Below, one piece after another: positions 47,259 to 58,252 of a stretch of 64,000 nt of DNA. A model generated the notes under the pieces. That model was given only the letters and a program-made list of their open reading frames with translations. It was not told where the DNA came from and made no database searches. The position numbers and the translations under genes were made by a program. Source of the stretch: Chenopodium formosanum (Eukaryota; Streptophyta; Magnoliopsida; Caryophyllales; Amaranthaceae); contig CM044877.1 of NCBI GenBank assembly GCA_024500155.1, positions 28,552,501 through 28,616,500 on the forward strand, read 5' to 3'. Each line of letters starts with the position of its first letter. The stretch's first letter is position 1.

Positions 47259-48131
47259 ATGTCTCTAGTCTCCAAAAGTTTTACCAACTTCACTCATAAA
47301 TGGTGTCGGTCTCTTAATGTCAAGGAGAGATAAGAGTTAGATGTGTTTCACCTGGGGGGTATTTATGGTGTCAAAGGGGTAGATCTTGATTTAGATTTTA
47401 TTCGTACCGCTCTATAATATTGGGATGTAGATACTCATTGCTTTAGATTGGGGAATGATGAAATTAGCCCTTTTTCGGAAGAATTCGGTGTTATTTTAGG
47501 CTTCCCTGCATTAGATCTTGTAGTAATCCCTAGAATAGACGAATATTATTATAAGGATTTTGAACACTTCTTCAATTTAAAAGACAAAGATCTAACAAAA
47601 ATAGTAGATGGTAGCATAGTTAATTTGAAAGAATATTCTCGCCATTTTTTTGATTGACCTTATTCTGAATCTTTCCATGTTTATAGAAGAAGGGTTTTTC
47701 TCTTTTGCATGCTTAATCAATATTTTTCACTAGTGGTAAAAATAATGGGGGTCAAGCAATTATATCCACTGTTTTAGAGCAGATTGAATCTGGGAGAAAT
47801 CCAATGCCCTTAATAGTTGGAGAGACTATGCTTAGTCTTGATGAATTAAAGAAGAATCAAAAACCGCCTTTCCGGGGTTCACCAATTTTATTACAGGTAG
47901 AAAAATAATAATTTTAATTACAGAAATCAAAAATATATCTTTGTATAGTAATAATAATTTATTTGCATTGAAATTATTTTACGGATGTGGGTAATGGAAA
48001 GATTGGGATTAATTAGCCCTCCAGACAATATTGAGAAGTATACTCCAAATTGCTTCGTGAGAAGGAAGAAACGCTTCTCTAAGATGGTGCGCCATGAATG
48101 GAAGAAGGTCTTCGAGTGACAAGGAAATAAA
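47259..48131 (+). pseudogene. Second antisense gene of element B (DUF7745-like), disabled and truncated
   Basis: It starts MSLVSKSFTNFTHKW. The open core, 47448-47657, reads ISPFSEEFGVILGFPALDL and YYYKDFEHFFNLKDKDL, parallel to element A. Stops replace sense codons early (TAA near 47330 and 47414) and at 47655-47657, and the 47700-47780 part is out of frame. A donor after TTACAG|GTAGAAAA (about 47896) and a later exon containing MERLGL and RRKKRFS (47993-48085) match A. The gene is cut by LTR G at about 48132. Confidence 0.65.
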
Positions 48132-48133
48132 TG

Positions 48134-50562
48134 TGTCGTCAATTGTCTATCCCTAGATCAAATACAATTTATACAACCTAAACAAACCTAATACGAGTAT
48201 AAGGCAAGCATAGAGGTCGAACCACAGAGAACGGTAAACACCACCAAATGTTATCGACAATAAAGCTAGTCCGGAATAGGAGATAAATAAACTAAAGTCT
48301 AAAGATGCTAAAACAAGAAATAAAACATTAAGGCACCAAGGGAAATGGGTAGGTGAAGTTGACGCTTGACCATACAATAACAAAGTAGCATATCAATGGT
48401 AAACTAAACATGCATGAATATCGAAGTTAAGGGTCCAATCTAGCCGCCTTCCGGGGTCAATTTGCTTCTCCTAACATAGCCTCTATGTTTCCACATTAGA
48501 ACCATATACTAGGAGGTACTATTAAATAACAATCGATAGTAATGAATCTCAACTAAGTCAACTTCCGTTACTTGTTAGTAAAGACTCATCTTTTATCAAC
48601 TAACAATGTGCACTTGCAAGAAAGACCAAAGAATATCAAGCATGCAAAGACTTTAATCACCATTATCATAACCCCAACATTAAAAGCATGAACAATTAGC
48701 AACTACACCATCCCCACACCCTTGGCTAGATGACTACTCACAAATCATGTTGAAAACAATATCAATCATCAAATCAATAAGCATCAACATGATTAATAAG
48801 CAAAGAAGAAAAATAACAGCAAATAAACAAAATCAAGAACAAAGATAAAGAGAAAGAGTAAGAGATTGCTCATTAATTGAAGATGAAGGTCTACAAAGGA
48901 TTGAACAAGCTCCTTCTTCAAGATCCAAGTTCATTAATGAAGAAAACCACACTTTCTCTCTCTACCAATGAAGACTAATCCTAACCTAACCTAACCTAAA
49001 ACTAATTAGAGAGTAGAATAGATAGTTATTGAATGTTCTCCTAAATTACCCCAAAAATTGGGTATTTATACTAAGCTAATAAAATAAAAGAGAAATAGAA
49101 AAAAAGAAGGAAATAAAAAACAGAAAGAAAAGGAAATAAAAAGAAAATAAAAGAGAAAAGAAATAAAAGAGAAAAGAAAATAAGAAAAGGAAAAGCAAAG
49201 GAAATAAAAATAAAAGAAAAAGAAAAATAAATAACCAAAATCCCCAAAAACAATCAGACGGATTTTTCTTTCTTCTTCCCCTTCACATTGGCTGCTTCAA
49301 GTTTGAACTCCATTGAAGCGCATCTCATCACCACCGTTCATCAACCATCATCATCAAATCAAGGCCGTTCGACCCTCTTTAAAAACCATGTGCGAGTCTC
49401 GTGAAATGGTTCGATCGAACCGGTGGTTGGTTCGACCGAACTACGGGGTTGGTTCGGTCAAACCATGGATATGTTCGACCACTCCTCTTCGAAAAACAAA
49501 ACCCCCAAAGTCTCTGACTCGAAGTTCGGTCGAACCACCAACGGTATGCTCGAACTTGATTAATTTTCTATTTGCTCTGATTTTTTATGCAATGGTGGGC
49601 GATTTGGTTGCTTAATTGGAGAAGTTGGGGGTCAGTGATGGTGAAGGGCTGTCGTTTTGGGTGGAGTGAGTGCCCGTTGCGAAGAGTATTGAGAATGGAG
49701 ATGAATTGGAGCTATGGGTTGCGGGCTGCTCTGATTTGGGGCGCTGCAGTGTCGGCTTTAATTGGTGGTTGTTTTGTTGTTTTTGTGGCTAGTGGTTTGC
49801 GGCTTCTTGTGTGTGTTGGTGGTAGAATTGAGGTGTGGTTGCGGTGGTCTGGGTTGTGGTAGGTTGCGGCTAATTGCGGGTTGGTGGTGGTTAATTGGTG
49901 GCAGCAGGGGAGTGGTGTTGCGGGGTGAAGTAGAGGTTCATGTTGTTGTGTGCTGTGGTGGTGCTTGCGGGGTTGCAGACTGGTGGTGGTGGAGCAGGGG
50001 ATTGCTGGTGTTTTTGCGGGATGAAGCAGGGGCAACGAAGTGCTTGTGTTGTTGGTGTGTGTGTGGTGGAGGATAAGGGAGGTGGGGTGAAGGTTAAGGG
50101 GCAGCAGCAAGTAGCAGGGCAAACCCGAGACTCACTCCATTTGGATATTGTAGCGTATGCCTTGAACCTCGAACACACCTACAAACACGAGCAAGATTGA
50201 GGAGAGAATTTGGACAAAGAATAAAATAAAATGAAAACAAACAAAGGACGAAATAAAACAAAACCACGACAAATAGAATAAAATAAATAAAATAGAATTA
50301 AATAAAATAAAATAAAAAATAAGAGACATAAAACTAAACTAATAAAAATAAAACAAAAACTATACAAGCAAATAAAATAAAATACGAAAATAAACTAAAG
50401 CTAATAAAATAAAGAAAATAAACTAAAACGCTCCAAAACTACCAAATAAACAAGAAACTTTATTAAAGAAAAAACAAGAGAAAGAAAGGGAAAATAAGAT
50501 AAAATAAACACGAAAATGACTCTAAAACTACTCCCTAATAGTGACATAAATGTCACTCATCA
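48134..50562 (-). repeat. LTR G (3' LTR of a minus-strand LTR retrotransposon)
   Basis: On the plus strand it starts TGTCGTCAATTG (or two bases earlier) and ends TGTCACTCATCA. A minus-strand PPT (GCTTGGGGGAATT) follows at once. A sense TATA-like box AGTATAAATACCC lies near 49060-49073. The G/T-rich tract 49590-50100 and the AAAAT-rich tract 50220-50400 match the G-prime copy at 4154-6299. Long minus-strand open frames in the G/T tract are H/T/P-rich and low-complexity, so I do not call them genes. It interrupts element B. Confidence 0.8.
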
Positions 50563-51171
50563 AATTCCCCCAAGCTAAACCTTTGCTCGTCCTCGAGCGA
50601 AGCTAAGGCAAAAGAGAACAAGATGGAATTATTAAAGGCAAAAGAAACAAAATAGAAACAAAGAGAAAGAATGTACACTAACTCACTGTCGTAGGAATCA
50701 CGGATGCATTTAGCGTATGCATCAAGCCCTTTAAACCCCTATGTCGCCAAAGAGGACGAGTAAGCTCTCGTGAGGGTTTCCTAAGAGGTTTAACCCATAA
50801 CTCTTGGCAACACATAACATTCAAGGCAAAGGTGAAATCATGAAAACTCGAGTTTTGATATTTCAAATCAAACTTAAACAATAGGCTAAATGCACAAGAA
50901 TACAATCCTTTCTAGACATTAAAGGTAGCCAAGCAAAAGAATAGCTAAGGTTGATGCAAACATAAAGCATGCAAAGGGTAGAGAACTTAGAGGGACTTAC
51001 ACTCCTCCTTATCTCCAACCAAACTCCCGCATCCTCACTAGTTTTGCATCCACTTTTAAGGTGATATCTCGAGATTCCTCGAAGGAATCGGAAGAAATAA
51101 TCAATGAAAAACATTTAGGCTACCCGACATCTTGGCATTAATAGCTCGCTCAATAGGCTTGGCTTGATTAC
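50563..51171 (-). other. 3' internal end of element G: PPT, hairpin and untranslated sequence
   Basis: The PPT is at 50563-50577. A hairpin, GCTCG-AGGA-CGAGC on the sense strand, is at 50585-50598. The rest has no recognisable coding domain and is cut at 51171 by element C. The remaining part of G lies beyond the window. Confidence 0.7.
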
Positions 51172-52146
51172 TGTAGGCGTCGCTCGAAGTGCGCCTACGT
51201 TAAAAAGCATGTTGTGAATATGCTTGGCACTCATAGGAAGTGGGAATTGACATTACGATTAGGGACAAATAAAGTAGGGAGCCGCCAACAAGTTTTTTTA
51301 GGAACTTGTAAACCGTTCACGGATCATAAAAAGGCAACCACGATAAAGGGACAACGAAGGCAACGATTGACCCGTAAAGGTTACACCCCATTCATAATCC
51401 ATGAGATTACTAACTCCATATGGTTCGGAACCACGAAAGGAGGATCGGGGATGATGGTACGAAGTGAGTCATGGAGTCACATTCGCCCGTATTGGCCTCT
51501 ACTCGATTCTTATAGTGAAAAGTGATTCCTGCGATCTCAAAGGCATACAAACAAAATATTCAATTTGCTCCAAACTATTATTAAGCTAAATTGGTTGAAT
51601 ATTAATGCAACATATAATTCTAAAATATTGTGATCACTTCAATTAATAACAAGATTAAAAAGGATCCTAAACCGGTTGTCCAAATTATCTTATTAGGCGT
51701 GATTTTCAATTACATATTCCCTTTAACATGCAATATGGTGATCATAAAAAATAGAATTAATACAAACATAAAAAGAACCAATTTAATCATAATTCTAACA
51801 ACAGAAAAATCGTTAGAAAAATAATAAAAAGAGCATAACTCTTACTTTGAATCTGTTTGCTTGCAACTACAAAATAATAAAACGAGTCAGTAACTTCAAG
51901 GAAATAATAAAACAATAATTAAATTAAATAAAAAACAAGGTTAATTTTGGGGCAAAACCCTCAAACGATTCTACCTTTCACGCCTTGGTTTAAGGATAGA
52001 ACCTCGAGTAAAATACGGACTCCTTTGAGTGCTTGAAGAGGGAATTTTGAAGTGAAAAGGGTAGGCTAGTGTTTAGGTTAAGAGCATAGAAGAGAGAGAA
52101 ATAAGAATAATAGAATTCTCGTTGCCCCGTTCATCAGAAATGAGGG

Positions 52147-52158
52147 GGTATTTATAGG
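52147..52158 (-). promoter_or_regulatory. TATA box of LTR C
   Basis: The minus strand reads CCTATAAATACC, identical in its core to LTR A. The dyad array starts about 60 bp upstream on the sense strand. Confidence 0.7.
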
Positions 52159-52217
52159 GAAATGTGCTGAGGGAGCACACGGAACCCTAAAATGATAAAA
52201 AAAACCCTAAAAAATAT

Positions 52218-52468
52218 CCCGTGACACGGTCAGAGTGTACCGTGACACGGTTAGACTGTACCGTCAGACGGTACAAGTTCCCGTGACACGGTCAGTCTTT
52301 GGAGTGTCGCGGGAAATTTTCAGAAAACGGAACGGAAAACGCGTTAAGGGTTTACGCGGAAAGGACGCGGAGCTTCCCGTGTCACGGCAGACCTCCCGTG
52401 TCACGGGAAGCCCCACCGTCAGACGGGAAATGTTCCCGTGACACGGTCAAGCCTAACCGTGACACGGT
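52218..52468. repeat. Phased dyad array, LTR C
   Basis: Units start at 52218, 52239, 52260 and 52280, then 52376, 52395, 52415, 52435 and 52456; steps are 19-21 bp. Many are perfect dyads: ACCGTGACACGGT (52239), ACCGTCAGACGGT (52260) and CCCGTGTCACGGG (52395). The G-to-C change in one arm of ACCGTC is matched by C-to-G in the other. Confidence 0.92.
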
Positions 52469-52482
52469 CAACTCCAGTTCAA

Positions 52483-52606
52483 GAAAGGTGAAAGGGGCGA
52501 AAGCTCGGCTAGGGGTGTGACGGTTCGGGCTACAAAAGACACACTAATGGTGAGGGCCGACCTAATTGAGCAAGAGAAGGATGTTCCTAAAGAGAAGAAA
52601 GATTAG
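52483..52606 (+). pseudogene. 3' end of the DUF7745-like antisense gene in element C
   Basis: It corresponds to 29417-29535 of element A, with shared stretches such as GGTGTGACGGTTCGGG and the final KKD stop (52604-52606). All upstream parts were removed by the deletion at about 52475. Confidence 0.75.
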
Positions 52607-52899
52607 ATCAATAATGCTTTGCATTTTATTATTTAATTTTTATTTAAAATAAGGCGTATGATGCCAATATTGTAATCGCATTTATTTTAATAATAATAGC
52701 GCATTTATTTCTTAAATAAAAATTACAATGACTTTTGTATATTATCCGAGTCAAGGAGTCGGACGCAATGGAAGAACAAAGCTAGTACCGGAAATTCGCA
52801 ACGAATGCGCCAATAAATAAAACGGGAAACTAAAACTGCCGTGTCACGGTCAAAAGGTCCCGTGACACGGTTGAAATTCCCGCGTCACGGCAAAACCCC

Positions 52900-52931
<32 letters not shown>

Positions 52932-53182
52932 AGCTTTTGCCGTGACACGGGATTTTCTCCCGTCAGACGGGAATTCTTCCCGTGTCGCGGCATATGTACT
53001 CCTTTTTTTTTATTATTTTTTTTTAATTTATTTATTTTTTTTTAATCTTGCCGTGACGCAATGTTGAACCGGGCACACATTAAATCAAAGGAGGGAGTAT
53101 TTTTTTATTTTTTAATCTTGCCTACGTATCCTAAAAAGGAATCAGGCCAGACGTAGCTCTATTGGGTCATGAACCCATGCGA
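52607..53182. other. Spacer of element C with dyad arrays
   Basis: It holds dyad units at 52838, 52859 and 52879, and at 52939, 52959 and 52979 (for example GCCGTGTCACGGT, CCCGTCAGACGGG), T-runs of up to about 28, and the TGCCTACGTATCC block near the gag-pol end. There is no gene. Confidence 0.8.
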
Positions 53183-56100
53183 CTAGGCGTAAAACTTTTT
53201 GAGTTGATCCAAGTTGGTTAAATTATGAAAGCCGTTACCGTCCATGTCTACCAATTGTGCCGCTCCGCCGGACAGAATGGCTTTAACAATGTACGGTCCT
53301 GACCAGTTTGGTCTGAATTTTCCTCTTGGATCTAACACATTTTTGCGGAGGGCCTTAAGCACTAGGTCACCCTCCTTGATGTTCCTGGTCTTGACTTTTT
53401 TATTAAAATGTCGTGCCATACGCTGTTGGTAGGTTTGGACATGATGCAAAGCTGCCAAGCGTTTTTCATCAAGCAAGACCAGTTCGTCGTATCTTGCTCT
53501 AATCCAGTCGACTTCATCTAGTTGGCTTTCCAATGCGATTCGGAGAGAAGGTATCTCGAGCTCGATTGGTTGTACCGCTTCGACGCCATAGACCAAGGAA
53601 AAGGGGGTAGCCCCTGTCGATGTACGGACAGAGGTTCGATAACCCCAAAGGGCGAAATGTAGTTTACTTGGCCAATCTTTATAATTTTCCGTCATCTTTT
53701 CGATGATGGTTTTCACGTTTTTGTTGGCCGATTCGACTGCTCCGTTTGTTTGTGGTCTGTAAGGTGAAGATCGATGATGTTTGATGTGATATTTCTGCAA
53801 CAATTCCGCGCATTCGGCTTGGAAATGTGTTCCATTGTCACTGATCATCTCATGTGGTACCCCATAACGGCATATAATATTTTTCTCACTGAATTGAGCT
53901 ACATGTTTTGCCGTCAGTTTGGCATACGAGGCTGCCTCAACCCATTTGGTGAAGTAATCGATTGCTACGAGAATGAATTCATGCCCCCCTTGTCCTGGTG
54001 GTGTGATTTTTCCAATGATGTCGATACCCCAAGTGGAGAAAGGCCATGGAGAAGTATACGTGTAGAGGAGTGAAGGTGGAACATGCTGTAAATTTGCATA
54101 GATTTGGCACTTCATACATTTCTTGACGTACTCGTGACAATCTCGCTCTATAGTAGTCCAATAGTAACCTTGTCGTTGAATCTTTTGGACTAACATCTTT
54201 GCATTCATGTGAGTTCCACATATACCAGCATGAAGGTTTTCCATGGTTTTATGTGCTTCTTTTTTAGTTACACATAAGAGATTCCTTCCTGTTGCGGTTC
54301 TCTTATGGAGTTCTCCCCTGATGAGCACATACTGTGAGGCCAGGAGCCTCAAAGCACGGCGTGCCCTTTTATCAGTATTAGGAGGATACTCTGCTCTTGT
54401 CACATAATTGAGGATGTCTGTATACCATGGTTCTTCATCTTCTTCTTGTTCATCATCAAGTGCATGAACATAAGCTGGTTCGTATCTTCTCTCTATGGTA
54501 AGTGGCATTCTGATCGTGTCAGCTGGAATTCGCACCATTGATGCTAACTTAGCTAGTGCGTCGGCGAACTGGTTTTCTTCTCTTGGCAAATACGTATATT
54601 CTACTTCATCTAGTTGCTCCGTGAGAGTTTCTAGATGAGCTTAATACGTAGCGAGACTTTCACTCCTCACTTTCCATCTCTTAGAGATTTGGTTAATGAT
54701 TAGTGAGGAGTCACCATAGATTCTGAGTTTCTTGATTCCCAAGGCGACAGCTGTTTCTAATCCCAAAATGCATGCTTCGTATTCTGCGGCATTATTGGTG
54801 ACGTCAAAGTCGAGCTTCATGGAAATTGGGATGTGTTCTTCATTGGGCGATACAAGCAAGACTCCCACACCACATCCCTTTTGGTTTGAGGCTCCATCAA
54901 AATAGAGTGTCCAACTATCGTCTTCGGTCATGAGTAAATCTTCGTCAGGGAAATCGTACTCATCTTCTTCTTTTTCAGCTTCTTCTAGCGGAAAGTCTGC
55001 TAAGAAGTCAGAAACTGCAGAACCTTTGATGGCCTTTTGTGGAACGAATCTCAAGTCAAATTGAGCTAGATTGACTATCCACCTTGATAATCTGCCGTTG
55101 AGTGTTGCTTTCTCGAACAGATATTTGAGAGGATCCATCTTAGATACGACATGCACTGTATGAGTGAGCATGTAATGTCTCAGTTTTTGTGCGGCCCATA
55201 CAAGTGCGAGACACAATTTCTCGAGTGGCGTGTATCGCGTCTCATATCCTTGGAGTTTCTTGCTCAGATAATAGATTGCATTCTCCTTGCTTTCGATCTC
55301 TTGTGCTAGCATCGCCCCCATCGTTTCTCTTGTGACCGTAAGGTAGAGTCGAAGAGGAAAGTCGGGTATTGCCGGCGCTAGCACGGGTGGGTTTGCCAAA
55401 TACTCTTTGATTTTGTCGAAAGCCTTTTGGCAGTCATTATCCCATGTGACTGGGACATTCTTCTTAAGCTTCTTGAATATAGGTTCGCATATCGCTATGA
55501 GCTTTGATATGAACCTACTTATGTACTGCAACCTTCCAATGAAGCCTCGAATCTCCTTCTCATTTTTGGGTGGTGGCATGGCCATGATAGCTTTTACTTT
55601 TGAAGGATCTATTTCAATCCCTCGAGAACTGATCACATATCCAAGTAATTTGCCTGACGTGACTCCGAATGCACATTTTGCTGGATTTAATCTCATGTTG
55701 TACTTACGGAGTCTTGCAAAAAATTTGCGAAGTGCGACAATATGACCTGGGCGATCTTTAGACTTGACAATCATATCATCGACATAGACCTCCACCTCTT
55801 TATGCATCATATCATGTAAGAGTGCTGTAGCTGCTCTTTGGTAGGTGGCACCCGCGTTTTTCAACCCGAATGGCATTACCGTATAGCAATATGTACCCCA
55901 CTGTGTGATGAATGTGGTTTTCTCCATGTCTTCTTCGGCCATTAGTACTTGATTATATCCGGCGTAACCATCCATGAATGACAGGAGTGCATGATTTGTT
56001 GTATTATCGACCAGAATGTCAATATGAGGTAGAGGGAACCCATCTTTTGGGCTTGCTTTATTGAGATCCCTGTAATCAACACACATTCTGACTCTTCCGT

Positions 56101-58252
56101 CCTTCTTTGGAACTGGGACCACATTTGCTATCCATTCCGGATACTTGGATACTCTGATGAAACCTGCGGCCAATTGCTTCCTGATTTCTTCTTTGATTTT
56201 GAGAGCCACATCTGGTTTCATTCGGCGCAGCTTTTGTTTGACAGGCTTCATACCTGGGATGAGTGGTATCGTGTGCTGAGCTATATCCCTGTCAATTCCT
56301 GGCATATCTTGGTATGACCAAGCAAATACATCAACAAATTCACTAAGCAAGTTAATTAGCTCTTTGCGTTCATCTTGACTTAGCGTTAATCCAATTTTTA
56401 CTTCTTTAACAGTCGTATCATTGGAAATATTAACTTTTTCTGTATCTTCAATAACTGCTGTTTTATTTTCATGTTCTTCCATTGCTTTTATTATTTCTTT
56501 GTCATTTTTATCATTAGCAAAGCAATATTGATCAGGGCTAGGGAAATGGCACACATCGTAAGCAAAGGTATTCATTTTATTGAATTCACTGGCTAAAACA
56601 TCAAGAGAGGCAAGGTCAGCTGCGACCTCACCAGAATTATTAGGACTAGAAAGATAAGGCTCAACAAGAGACTCAAGGCTGAATTCTATAGCAGAAAGAG
56701 GGTCGGCCTCAAACTCTAAGGACTCATCTACAGACTTAGACTCAGACTCGGACTCGGACCCAGATGATTCAGACTCATCAAATATAGGACCCTCGCCAGC
56801 GGTTATTTTCAACTTTTCTCCACTTGGCGTAGTGATCCTCAATGTCTTGCGCCATCCCCTTGAAATGTTGTCAGCTTGGACGATTAACTTGGAGGGGTCA
56901 AACTCCTTGTTTGCTATGACCGCTTGAACGAGCTCAGAGTTATCATTGCAGACCGGCTTGGATTCATTTTTCTCCATTCCAAAAAGAAGATTAATTCCCA
57001 GATCATCAGAGTTCGGGTTGGCTGACTTCTCAACTGTGGAAAATTCTTCATCGAGGAAGTCACAATCGAGGAATACTTCGAATCCTGGTTCACGGATCCC
57101 ATCATGGAAAAATGGCTCGGGGAATTCATAGCATGGGAAGTCTTCCCCTTCTTTGATGTACTGGCCGTTGAGAGTGAACGGATATGGATCCATGGCCATT
57201 TCTGTCTTCGTGATTCGAGCATTGTTGCGAGCCTTCAATTTCAAAGCGGCCTGTTTCAAGTCTTCCTTTGTTGGTTCGAATCCTAAGCCGAAAGTATCCT
57301 TCTTGATTGCGCCAGGATGGCCCCAAGATTTAGCCATTTTCTTCTTGAGCCCAAGGGTCATTCCAGGAAAGTGACCTTGCTTCTTTAGAATGGCGTTGAT
57401 ACTAGTGTTTGAATAAGGATCAAAGTCGAGATGACACTTTTCCTCTTCTTCGATCGCAAGAACATCATCTAAAGAAAAAGCCCACAGATCTTCATCTTCC
57501 TCGTCGTGTTCAACATGGACGATAGGGGTATCAATAACTTGAATGCGCATAGGAGAAGCATCGATAGTAATCGGAATTCCTCCCACTATGGCTTTCACTT
57601 TCTGGTGGAGCGACGACGGAATCGCCTTTAGCTCATGAAGCCAAGGGCGTCCTATCAGCAGATTGAAAGAGGCCTTGATATCCACCACCTGAAACTTGGT
57701 GCGACGCTCAACGGTCCCAGTGGTTATATTCAGTATGATAGTACCCACGGCTTGACGGCGAGTATTATCGTAAGCGCGAATCCCCTGAGTGGAGGGAGTC
57801 AACTCTTCATTCTTTATACCCAACTTCTTTGCAGTACGGAGTGGGCACACATTGATTGCAGAGCCATTATCAACTAGGCTCATAGGGACATTCATCTGCC
57901 TACAAACCACAGTGAGATGTAAGGCCTTATTATGTTGGTCCCCTTCCAGGGGTAGATCCTTATCAGAAAAGGAAATCAGATTGCTGGTACTCGGCAGCTC
58001 AGTAGTGAGGAAGTTGACCAGTCCTTGGGGAGTCATGTCGTCATCGACTCCTATCTTCACCAGAGCATTCATTACAGCCTTTCGATGCTCGTGGGAAGTG
58101 GCCAAAAGCTTCCATACATTCATCTCCACCTTAGTTTTTTGTAGCTGTTTGACCACATTGCTATTCACAGGGTCTATGGGATCAACTATCGGATCTGATT
58201 GTGGTGGAGGTGGAGGTGGGTTAGGTTGTTGCAACCGTCCACTTCTAGTGAG
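53183..58252 (-). pseudogene. Element C (gag)-pro-pol, nearly open, one nonsense codon
   Basis: One frame runs from the D insertion at 58252 to 53183, broken only by TAA at 54641-54643. Domains in order: P-rich linker, protease (VDNGSAINVCPL), glycine-rich TFGLGFEPT segment, RT (MCVDYRDLNKASPKDGFPLP; YVDDMIVKS near 55790) and Ty3 RNase H. The archaeal-type second RNase H follows (LYFDGASNQKGCGVGV), then integrase: zinc-binding H-H-C-C (HAGICGTH ... CMKC) and acidic residues in GIDIIGK, SDNGTHF and NGAVESANK. The C-terminus is LDQLKKFYA. At the stop, element A reads Q in SLATYQAHLE, so CAA became TAA. The first dozen codons of the open frame come from LTR D and are not native; gag continues beyond D. 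Confidence 0.9.

Larger units (their letters stand above)
38871..48131 (-). mobile_element. Element B: sister Tat-like element, 3' half only
   Basis: It contains the 3' LTR, a PPT, hypervariable repeats, a CACTA insertion (41454-43201), an antisense PMD gene and the start of an antisense DUF7745-like gene. It is then cut by LTR G at about 48132; gag-pol would lie beyond the window. Its order matches element A feature for feature. The left border is approximate. Confidence 0.75.
51172..52475 (-). repeat. Element C 3' LTR, truncated
   Basis: It starts TGTAGGCGTCGCTCG with a perfect inverted repeat, GTAGGCG (51173-51179) and CGCCTAC (51192-51198). It follows LTR A through the TATA box and dyad arrays. 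It ends within the array region at about 52470-52483, where sequence jumps to the DUF7745-like gene; the LTR start (sense), PPT, tandem repeats and PMD gene are absent. Confidence 0.85.
51172..58252 (-). mobile_element. Element C: Tat-like element of the A family, internally deleted and split by D
   Basis: From the left: a truncated 3' LTR (51172 to about 52475), a deletion junction, the last part of the DUF7745-like gene, a spacer with dyad arrays and gag-pol up to the insertion of D at 58253. Coding and LTR sequence are closer to element A than to B. It inserted into element G; the five bases before it are ATTAC. Its 5' part is beyond element D, outside the window. Confidence 0.85.

Noticed and set aside
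49712..50122. 136-codon minus-strand frame rich in H, T and P (and a like frame at 5551-5778)
   Set aside because: It lies in the C/A-rich strand of the LTR G compositional block; low complexity and not aligned between the two LTR copies.
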